NCBI GenBank assembly: GCA_003243255.1
Contig: QFQM01000226.1
Span: 1 to 7,014, forward strand
Direction: 5' to 3'
DNA from: Flavobacterium psychrophilum
GTDB taxonomy: Bacteria > Bacteroidota > Bacteroidia > Flavobacteriales > Flavobacteriaceae
DNA: 7,014 nt
Under the pieces are notes generated by a model. It searched no databases and was not told the origin of the DNA. It saw only the letters and a program-made list of their open reading frames with translations. Both the position numbers and the translations under genes were made by a program. This document shows positions 1-5,905 of this stretch, piece after piece (the stretch's first letter is position 1; each line of letters opens with the position of its first letter).

Positions 1-461
1 GTGCTTGTCGTATGCGTAGCCTGAAGCAGTCTGATCTGCGGATAATCAGCATTGCGAATTTCCTGTTCATAGTTATTTATCTTTCCCCAGCCATCTAATG
101 GCATTTCCATATTACTTTGTCCTGAACATAACCATACTTCACCAATAAGTATATTTTTGAGTGTACGGGTATCACCATCATTAACAGTAATGGTATAAGG
201 CCCTCCAAACACAGGTGTCTTAAGAGTTACTGACCAACGGCCTGTTGCATCAGCCTTAGCAGTATAGGCTTTATTGTCCCACGAAGAAGTTACTTTAACT
301 GATGTACCAACAGCAGCAGTACCCCAGAAAGGCACATTCGATTTTTGCTGAAATACCATGTTATCTGAAAAAAAAGAGGGTAAAATGACTTTAGCCTGCA
401 GGGAAACGAAATTCACAAAGAGGAAAAGAATAAGTAAAATGTTTTTAGAAATGGTTTTCAT
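1..461 (-). CDS. Sialate O-acetylesterase-like SGNH hydrolase (5' part, cut by window edge)
   Basis: The first 153 codons are present; the 3' part lies beyond base 1. The start ATG (459-461) is followed by a signal peptide: basic MKTISKN, a hydrophobic core at about residues 8-21, then LQA before K24, so the product is exported. Next come a DNMVFQQ motif (33-39) and a beta-sandwich-like segment with GRWSVTL (74-80) and GGPYTITV (86-93). The block GEVWLCSGQSNMEMPL (107-122) follows, in which S116 of GQSNM is the expected catalytic serine. This order is typical of the sialate O-acetylesterase family of carbohydrate esterases, which removes acetyl groups from sialic acids or other acetylated glycans. 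The catalytic Asp/His are outside the window, so substrate and completeness are unknown. No Shine-Dalgarno is visible before the ATG. It is divergent from the PAP2 gene. The family is clear, the substrate is not. Confidence 0.88.
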   Translation of the reverse strand, partial: MKTISKNILLILFLFVNFVSLQAKVILPSFFSDNMVFQQKSNVPFWGTAAVGTSVKVTSSWDNKAYTAKADATGRWSVTLKTPVFGGPYTITVNDGDTRTLKNILIGEVWLCSGQSNMEMPLDGWGKINNYEQEIRNADYPQIRLLQATHTTS

Positions 462-839
462 TATAGGTTTTGTTTCTTAGAATAGATAAAGTTCGAAATT
501 ACATATAAAATTTAAGTTAGCCGCAGGAGGTAATAAAATATTGTCACAATGACTATAAGCTAAAAGTGATAGTTTGTAAATTAGCTGTAGTGCAATAGTG
601 TTTGTCCATATTTCGTGAGTTGATGGTATTCTGACGATATATCGCAATTAAATTACATCCATAAAAAGCATAGAATATAAAATCTATTATTTTTTACTAA
701 ACCAACACTAAAAATAAAACACTGACAAACAGATAAATAAATTACTTTTACACTAAACAAATAAGAAAAATTAACATTTTTTTGTGCTGTAAATTTTTTG
801 GCTCCTCCTTTGCACATATCTTTATATGCTGTAATCAAT
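462..839. other. AT-rich divergent intergenic region
   Basis: This 378-base stretch separates the divergent esterase and PAP2 genes. I see no convincing gene in it: the frames running through it are low-complexity, and one crosses the sigma-54-like promoter. For the minus-strand gene, the nearest thing to a Bacteroidota -7 element is TAATTTCG (reverse complement of 494-501), one base off TAnnTTTG and without a matching -33 TTG. Two short dyads are present: ATTGTCACAAT at 540-550 and CGATATATCG at 635-644. ACACTAAA occurs twice, at 705-712 and 750-757. The plus-strand end holds the candidate sigma-54 promoter, annotated separately. Confidence 0.6.
799..814 (+). promoter_or_regulatory. Candidate sigma-54 (RpoN) -24/-12 promoter
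   Basis: The sequence TGGCTCCTCCTTTGCA fits the sigma-54 consensus TGGCAC-N5-TTGCA/T. The invariant GG (800-801) and GC (812-813) are separated by exactly 10 bases, and TGGC and TTGCA are both intact. Transcription would be expected to start about 12 bases after the GC, near base 825, leaving a leader of about 15 bases before the ATG at 840. That placement supports 840 as the start of the PAP2 gene. An overlapping TATCTTTA at 817-824 is one base from the housekeeping -7 element (TAnnTTTG), with TTTG at 797-800 upstream, so a vegetative promoter is a weaker alternative. Confidence 0.6.
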
Positions 840-1640
840 ATGTCAATTTTAAATTATGGGCTTAAGGTGAAAAGCAGTATTTTTTTATTAATAGTATTTG
901 GGATGTTAAATGCACATGCACAGGTAAATGAAAATACATTTACGCAGTCATCTGCAGATAGTACAAGGGTTGACCCTGACACTTCTAAAGGGCAGTTTGG
1001 GATCAAGCAACTGATAATACCGGGAGTTCTTGTAGGTTATGGCTTTGCGGCTATGAACAGTAAGTCGCTTGATAATTTTGATAAAGATGTACGTGAAGAT
1101 TTAAAAAATAATACACATACGGATATAGATCAGTTTACGCTGTATGCCCCGGCAGCCACAGTATATGCACTGAATGCCTTTGGTATAAAAGGAAAACATA
1201 ATTTCAGGGATCGCACAGTTATTTTTGCAACCGCTACCCTATTGTCTAACCTGACAGTTAAGACACTAAAATCGGTCACCGAAGTTACCCGTCCTAACGG
1301 ACTAGTACATAATTCGTTCCCATCCGGGCATACAACCGCAGCTTTTGTAGGAGCTGAGTTTTTATGGCAGGAGTATAAAGATGTTTCAGTTTGGTATGGT
1401 GTAGCCGGTTATACTGTTGCCACTGCAACAGGCATCATGAGACTTACTAATGACAGGCATTGGGTAAGTGACATCGTTGCAGGTGCAGGTGTAGGTATTT
1501 TGTGCACCAAAAGTGCTTATTGGCTTCAGCCACACATAAGTAAATTACTGTTTGGTAATGAAGAAAAAAAGAAAACTGCTGTGGTTTTGCCATTTTATAA
1601 CGGTCAACAGGCAGGAGGAAGTTTTGTAATGCAATTATAG
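840..1640 (+). CDS. Exported PAP2-family phosphatase
   Basis: A 266-residue member of the type 2 phosphatidic acid phosphatase (PAP2) superfamily, which hydrolyses phosphomonoester or diphosphate groups on lipids such as phosphatidic acid or undecaprenyl pyrophosphate. All three signature motifs are intact: K144-x6-R151-P152, P161-S-G-H164 (in FPSGHTTAAF), and R201-x5-H207-x3-D211. H207 is the expected nucleophile, H164 the proton donor and D211 its partner. The N-terminus is a signal peptide (core about 12-23, AHA then Q28), so the catalytic site should be periplasmic. The protein lacks the regular six-helix pattern of integral membrane PAP2 enzymes and ends in a polar tail with EEKKKTA. A TTG at 798 would add 14 residues, but it lies inside the sigma-54-like promoter, so ATG 840 is preferred. 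Only 37 bases separate it from the large outer-membrane gene, which suggests an operon. The lipid substrate cannot be deduced. Confidence 0.9.
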   Translation: MSILNYGLKVKSSIFLLIVFGMLNAHAQVNENTFTQSSADSTRVDPDTSKGQFGIKQLIIPGVLVGYGFAAMNSKSLDNFDKDVREDLKNNTHTDIDQFTLYAPAATVYALNAFGIKGKHNFRDRTVIFATATLLSNLTVKTLKSVTEVTRPNGLVHNSFPSGHTTAAFVGAEFLWQEYKDVSVWYGVAGYTVATATGIMRLTNDRHWVSDIVAGAGVGILCTKSAYWLQPHISKLLFGNEEKKKTAVVLPFYNGQQAGGSFVMQL

Positions 1641-1677
1641 AAGTTCATGTAAAAAACCAACCATAACATCAACCATC

Positions 1678-4600
1678 ATGAAAACAATTATTACCCTTAT
1701 TTTTTTATGGTGTTTTGCGATAGCCTATCCGCAGCAAAATCCGGAAGTTAAAACCGTTTCACATACGTTTTATGCCATGGGTAATGGCGGAACAAATAAA
1801 GGTACAACCAAGGCACTTACTGCTTTGGGAGATATACTAAAAGATGCGGGTGAAAATAGTACAATATTATTCTTAGGCAATAACGCTTCCGCAAAAGGAT
1901 TTGATCCTAACGACCCTATCTCCCGGGAAAATATTAATAACCAGATTAATATCCTGGAGACTTTCACCGGAAAAGTAGTATTCATTCCCAGAAAAGAAGA
2001 TTGGAATGCCGGACTGCAAGGCCTAAAAGATCAGGAAAAATACATAGGTACTATTTTGAGAGGCGAAAGGGATTTCTACCCTTCAGGAGGTTGTGGTTTA
2101 CAAAAGCTCAAGATAAACGCTGATACGGACCTGCTTGTACTTGATTCACAATGGGCCATTATGGACTGGAACGATATACCAAACCTTAATGATGACTGTA
2201 CTATAAAAACCAAACTTGACTTTTATAACGAGATTGAGCATGAGATCGTTAAAAGTGAAGGCAAAACAGTAATCATTGCGCTGTACCATCCTATAGCATC
2301 TTATGGCAAATATGGCAACTCTTATTCTTTTGGTATAAATCCTCAGGATCTGGAGAATAAATATTATAAAGAACTTAGCGATAAGCTTTTTACCATTGCA
2401 CAACGCTTTAAGAATATTGTTTTTGTATCGGGGCATGAAAACAACCTTCAGTATATTGTACAAAACGATATTCCCGTTATTATAAGCGGAGCAGCCAAAA
2501 CAGCGTCTAAAGTTGGATCCGGCCCTGATAGCAAATTTAGTGCGGCTGAAACAGGATTTGCAAAGATTATTGCCTACACCGATGGATCGGTAGACGTTGC
2601 TTTCTTTGGCGAATCAAATAATTTTAGTTCGCCCCTATATCAATCCCAAATATTCGAAACGAGGCAGGAAAAGGTTTTCCCTGATTTTAATGAACAATCA
2701 ACTCCTCAGTATGTTTATAAATCTATTTACACAGAAGAGGAACTGAAACATTCATCGATTTACAAAGCCTTGTGGGGTAAACATTATCGCACTGATTACA
2801 CCACACCTGTAAAAATGAAAGCCGCCCTTCTTGACACATTGTATGGCGGACTGAAACCGGTTCGACGTGGCGGTGGCCATCAAACAAATTCTTTACGACT
2901 GGAAGACAATCAAGGCAGGGAATATACCATGCGTAATGCTAAAAAAAGTGCCTTGCGCTTCATACAGTATTTCCTGTTTAAAACGCAATATCTAAGCCCT
3001 GATGTATCGGATACTTATTTTATCGAGTTGCTTCAGGAATTTTGGACAACCGCTAATCCTTACGGAGCTCTAACCATTGCCGACCTGAGCGATGCAATAG
3101 CGGTATACCATGCCAATACTAAGCTTTATTACATTCCAAAACAGAGAGCCCTTGGTGAATATAATGAAGATTTTGGAGACGCAGTTTATTTTATTGAAGA
3201 ACAGGCAAGAGACGGACATGGTGATTTTGCAGGTTTTGGAAACCATAATAAGATCATAGGAACCGAAGACCTTATCGAAAAGCTGGAAAGAAAAGACAAG
3301 GTTTCCATAAATGAGGCCTTGTATATCAGGACCAGGCTTTTTGATAATGTAATAGGTGATTTTGATCGTCATCATGACCAATGGCGCTGGGGCGAAAAAA
3401 AGCGGGACGATGGTACACTATACTACAGCCCTATTCCCCGTGACCGCGACCAGGCATATTCCAATTTTGACGGGTTTATTATAGGTATGCTCACTACCCT
3501 TAACCCTCCCCTGCGTTTTATGCAGCCCTATACCGAAAACTACAAATATCTGAGATGGTACAGCGATGCCGGTGATGATGTAGATCGTGTAATGCTAAAA
3601 AATGACACAGAAGAAGACTGGGCAAGGGAAGCCCGGTTTATAAAAGAAAATCTTACCGAAACTGTTGTTGATAATGCCTTTATAAATTTCCCGGAAGGAA
3701 CCGATAAGGCAAAAGAAGCCGAAATAAAAAAAGCCTTACTTGGCCGTATTGATAAAATTGAAGAACAGGCCCGTGAATTGTACCGCTACATCAAATCGAG
3801 ACTTATGATTACGGGCACAAGCAAAGACGACTGGTTTGTTATTACCCGAAAACCGGATGGCATAACCAACATTAAGGGATATCGCATACAGCAAGGCACG
3901 AAAGGTACATTATTTTGGGATGTAGAGTATGACAGTAAGATTACCAAAGAAATATGGCTATACGGGCTTGAGGATAAAGATATATTTGAAGTCGTTGGTA
4001 ATGGTGACCATGAAATATGCATCAGGATAATTGGAGGACAGAATAATGATACCTACAAAATAGAAAACTGCAAAAACATTAAAGTATACGACCAAAAGTC
4101 GAAGCCTAATACTTTTGAAGGATCTGTTCGCAAAACATTAACTGACGAATATGATGTTAACACATATAATTACATGAAAGGCAAACGTGATGTAAGCCAG
4201 ATAATGCCTATGCTCGGCTTTAACCCTGATGGTGGGCTTGGGATTGGTGCAGGTTACATGTATACAATCAATTCCCTTAGGCGCAATCCATTTACAGCCA
4301 AGCACAGCATTAACGCATTGTACTACACTTCAACGTCAGGACTTAATGTGAACTATTCAGGCGAATTCGCCGATGTATTCAACAGGGTAAATCTGGGTAT
4401 TAAAACAGGTTTTACATCTCCTAACTTTACCTATAATTTCTTTGGTTTTGGCAATAATACTCCCGATGACAATGGTGCCGGTATGGATTTCAACAGGGTA
4501 AAAACAAGCACAATATATTTTGCCCCATCCCTTATCTATCGAGGTTACTATGGCAGTGAAATAAAATTCGGCCTTAAATATGAAAATGTTGACGTTGAGA

Positions 4601-5223
4601 AAACCGCAGGGCGATTTATAGATACCGCGCCTGTTAATCCTGAAACATTTAAAGGACAAAATTTTTATAGTGCCGAAGCCTCTTATAGCTATAGTAATTT
4701 TGACAATAGCGCCATGCCTAAAAAAGGAATTAGTTTTACCCTTACAGGAGGCTATACCTCAAACTTCAATGAAAATAAAAACTTTGGGTATATAATTCCT
4801 GAACTTAGGTTAACCACTAAAATTGACAAGCAGGGTATTTTTGTATATGCCACAAAATTAAAGGCCAAACATCTTTTTAACAATGAGTTCGAATTTTACC
4901 AGGCAGCCACAATAGGTGATGGCGACGGGTTGAGAGGATTCAGGCAACAGCGTTTTAGCGGAAGAACGGCATATTATCAAAATTCTGATTTGAGGATAAG
5001 TTTCGGCAGGCTTTCAAACGGGTTTATACCATTATCCTTTGGCGCATATGCAGGCTTTGACTACGGCCGCGTATGGGTAGACGACGACAATTCGCGCAAA
5101 TGGCATACTTCTCAGGGCGGGGGATTATTCTTTAACCTGGCAGGATTCACTACGGCAAATATTGCCTACTTTAATTCGAAAGATGGCGGAAGGCTAAACA
5201 TAGGTTTGATGCTTGCTTTTTAG
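1678..5223 (+). CDS. Outer-membrane protein: degenerate metallophosphoesterase + kinase-like domain + Omp85-type barrel
   Basis: An intact protein of 1181 residues. A signal peptide (about 1-19) is followed by a calcineurin-like metallophosphoesterase fold (about 27-310), recognisable from GN-GG (35-38), FLGNN (65-69), FIPRKEDW (102-109), VLDSQW (154-159), YHP (203-205) and SGHENNLQY (251-259). Nearly all canonical metal ligands are substituted, so catalysis is doubtful. Residues about 350-720 form a second domain with RRGGGHQTNSLRL (396-408), R419 and K422/K423, NPYGALTIADL (460-470), GDFDRHHDQWRW (560-571) and IPRDRDQA (586-593). This arrangement recalls HipA/Fam20C-type kinase folds; that is my inference. 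A beta-rich stretch contains one RTX-like GGQNNDTY (786-793). From about 842 alternating beta-strands form a barrel with the Omp85 loop-6 motif GLRGFR (1084-1089), and the C-terminal Phe is typical of BAM substrates. No Shine-Dalgarno precedes the ATG. It is probably co-transcribed with the PAP2 gene. Export, barrel and phosphoesterase ancestry are well supported; the role is unknown. Confidence 0.88.
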   Translation: MKTIITLIFLWCFAIAYPQQNPEVKTVSHTFYAMGNGGTNKGTTKALTALGDILKDAGENSTILFLGNNASAKGFDPNDPISRENINNQINILETFTGKVVFIPRKEDWNAGLQGLKDQEKYIGTILRGERDFYPSGGCGLQKLKINADTDLLVLDSQWAIMDWNDIPNLNDDCTIKTKLDFYNEIEHEIVKSEGKTVIIALYHPIASYGKYGNSYSFGINPQDLENKYYKELSDKLFTIAQRFKNIVFVSGHENNLQYIVQNDIPVIISGAAKTASKVGSGPDSKFSAAETGFAKIIAYTDGSVDVAFFGESNNFSSPLYQSQIFETRQEKVFPDFNEQSTPQYVYKSIYTEEELKHSSIYKALWGKHYRTDYTTPVKMKAALLDTLYGGLKPVRRGGGHQTNSLRLEDNQGREYTMRNAKKSALRFIQYFLFKTQYLSPDVSDTYFIELLQEFWTTANPYGALTIADLSDAIAVYHANTKLYYIPKQRALGEYNEDFGDAVYFIEEQARDGHGDFAGFGNHNKIIGTEDLIEKLERKDKVSINEALYIRTRLFDNVIGDFDRHHDQWRWGEKKRDDGTLYYSPIPRDRDQAYSNFDGFIIGMLTTLNPPLRFMQPYTENYKYLRWYSDAGDDVDRVMLKNDTEEDWAREARFIKENLTETVVDNAFINFPEGTDKAKEAEIKKALLGRIDKIEEQARELYRYIKSRLMITGTSKDDWFVITRKPDGITNIKGYRIQQGTKGTLFWDVEYDSKITKEIWLYGLEDKDIFEVVGNGDHEICIRIIGGQNNDTYKIENCKNIKVYDQKSKPNTFEGSVRKTLTDEYDVNTYNYMKGKRDVSQIMPMLGFNPDGGLGIGAGYMYTINSLRRNPFTAKHSINALYYTSTSGLNVNYSGEFADVFNRVNLGIKTGFTSPNFTYNFFGFGNNTPDDNGAGMDFNRVKTSTIYFAPSLIYRGYYGSEIKFGLKYENVDVEKTAGRFIDTAPVNPETFKGQNFYSAEASYSYSNFDNSAMPKKGISFTLTGGYTSNFNENKNFGYIIPELRLTTKIDKQGIFVYATKLKAKHLFNNEFEFYQAATIGDGDGLRGFRQQRFSGRTAYYQNSDLRISFGRLSNGFIPLSFGAYAGFDYGRVWVDDDNSRKWHTSQGGGLFFNLAGFTTANIAYFNSKDGGRLNIGLMLAF

Positions 5224-5284
5224 AGTCCGAATAATGCTAATTTTATTTTTCTTGTCCTGGTTCAATGCAAAAATGCTTTTTACA

Positions 5285-5298
5285 ATGCAACTTTGCAT
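5285..5298. promoter_or_regulatory. Perfect ATGCAA-N2-TTGCAT dyad with upstream half-site
   Basis: ATGCAACTTTGCAT is a perfect inverted repeat with a 2-base centre, 17 bases before the ATG of the receiver-like gene. The same CAATGCAA half-site occurs at 5263-5270 and again at 5283-5290, a 20-base spacing (about two helical turns). This could be an operator. Alternatively, ATGCAAA (5265-5271) can pair with TTTGCAT (5292-5298) in RNA to form a leader hairpin. No strong intrinsic terminator for the upstream operon is seen in this gap. Confidence 0.35.
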
Positions 5299-5314
5299 AG
5301 TAAAATGAAACATT

Positions 5315-5626
5315 ATGAACAAGATAAACATCCTATATACAGGCAGGCATCCGGAAATACTGGAAACTGTTGTTCGGCTTATTAACCAGAATGAAAACTG
5401 GAAAGGTTATGGCGCTGCTGATAACGAGAAAGCTATCAACCTTTTTAAAACAATTAATTTTGCAATAGTATTGTTGGGTTGCGGCATTCCTGAAAATGAA
5501 GAAAAGCAACTAAGAGACGCTTTTTACAAAATAAACCCAAAATGCAGCATAGTACAGCATTATGGCGGCGGCAGTGGCCTCTTAAGCAATGAGATACATG
5601 CTGCTTTAGCTGATGCAACTGTTTAA
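5315..5626 (+). CDS. Receiver-like (CheY-fold) small protein lacking the phospho-acceptor
   Basis: A 103-residue soluble protein without a signal peptide. Its pattern follows the alternating beta/alpha order of response-regulator receiver domains: strand INILYTG (4-10), helix PEILETVVRLINQN (13-26), strand YGAAD (32-36), helix EKAINLFKT (38-46), strand FAIVLLG (49-55), helix EEKQLRDAFYKI (62-73), strand SIVQHYGG (78-85). In a working receiver, acidic residues follow strand 1 and an Asp ends strand 3. Here those places hold T9-G10 and G55, and the usual Lys after the last strand is not evident (H82-Y83 and a GGGSG run instead). It therefore cannot be phosphorylated in the usual way and would be a pseudo-receiver or unrelated Rossmann-like protein. 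The C-terminal HYGGGSGLLSNEI (82-94) looks like a conserved functional segment. It lies 91 bases after the outer-membrane gene on the same strand, possibly with its own promoter. The ATG at 5315 is the first in frame. Function unknown. Confidence 0.7.
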   Translation: MNKINILYTGRHPEILETVVRLINQNENWKGYGAADNEKAINLFKTINFAIVLLGCGIPENEEKQLRDAFYKINPKCSIVQHYGGGSGLLSNEIHAALADATV

Positions 5627-5627
5627 A

Positions 5628-5849
5628 TTACCTGCTAAAAGAAAAATATCCCATGGTATTATCCTGATTATGATGGCAAATACCTTCTTTATGAACTATT
5701 TTTATTTGTGTCTGCTGGTGGCTTATCTTATTGGAATGATGTTTCACTTCCGGCTTAACCAGATTACTGAACGACACGAGGCCCGCTATAGCAATAGTTG
5801 CTATTATAGACAATATAATTCCGCTTAATACTTTATATATAAGTTTCAT
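5628..5849 (-). CDS. Possible small membrane-anchored protein (hypothetical)
   Basis: A 73-residue frame that begins MKLIYKVLSG, continues as a hydrophobic segment (about 10-31), and then has a polar, His- and Lys-rich tail (VKPEVKHHSNKISHQQ, 31-46). This is the layout of a signal-anchored or exported small protein. It is not a family I recognise. The same bases are open on the other strand (5613-5828, 71 residues, overlapping the end of the receiver-like gene by 14 bases). My hand count gives purine at the first codon position in 47 of 73 minus-strand codons against 36 of 71 plus-strand codons, and real genes are usually purine-rich there, so I prefer the minus strand. The start lies 17 bases beyond the terminator hairpin that ends the dehydrogenase gene, which leaves little room for its own promoter. 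It may not be a gene at all. Confidence 0.4.
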   Translation of the reverse strand: MKLIYKVLSGIILSIIATIAIAGLVSFSNLVKPEVKHHSNKISHQQTQIKIVHKEGICHHNQDNTMGYFSFSR

Positions 5850-5866
5850 AATTTATCGGTTGATTG

Positions 5867-5896
5867 AAAATGATGGCTCAAAAGAGCCATCATTTT
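5867..5896. terminator. Intrinsic terminator, probably bidirectional
   Basis: A perfect 13-bp stem (5867-5879 with 5884-5896) closes a 4-base loop. It has an AAAA side and a TTTT side and a GC-richer core GGCTC/GAGCC. On the plus strand it continues into GTTTTATTATT, a good U-tract for transcripts arriving from the receiver-like gene. On the minus strand the U-run is the stem's own TTTT, 9 bases after the stop codon of the dehydrogenase. The position between converging genes fits a two-way terminator. Confidence 0.8.
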
Positions 5897-5905
5897 GTTT
5901 TATTA

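Noticed and set aside
540..550. ATTGTCACAAT dyad as the same operator as the palindrome at 6842-6853
   Set aside because: The half-sites match but the spacing differs (1 base versus 0), the genes are unrelated, and the motif is short enough to arise by chance in AT-rich DNA.
653..838. 61-codon minus-strand open frame in the intergenic region
   Set aside because: Low-complexity AT-rich translation, no leader, and it runs through the promoter of the opposite gene.
798..839. TTG start at 798 for the PAP2 gene, adding 14 residues
   Set aside because: It lies inside the candidate sigma-54 promoter and would put a polar segment ahead of a good signal peptide; ATG 840 gives a standard export signal.
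1711..1713. Cys12 of the large protein as a lipoprotein acylation site
   Set aside because: It sits within the hydrophobic core (FLWC), does not fit the lipobox pattern, and an Omp85 barrel protein is not expected to be a lipoprotein.
1770..4659. Several minus-strand open frames of 71-105 codons inside the large outer-membrane gene
   Set aside because: They are antisense shadows of a 1181-codon frame with continuous domain structure; none has a recognisable product.
1678..5223. Possible frameshift or assembly error as the cause of the altered phosphoesterase motifs
   Set aside because: The frame is continuous through all motifs and the flanking conserved residues are in register, so the changes are point substitutions.
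5224..5314. Intrinsic terminator between the outer-membrane gene and the receiver-like gene
   Set aside because: The available stems are short and AT-rich without a following T-tract, so I cannot say whether the transcript ends here.
5613..5828. 71-codon plus-strand frame listed as a gene
   Set aside because: First-position purine content (36 of 71) is near chance and the antisense frame looks better, so it is kept only as a finding.
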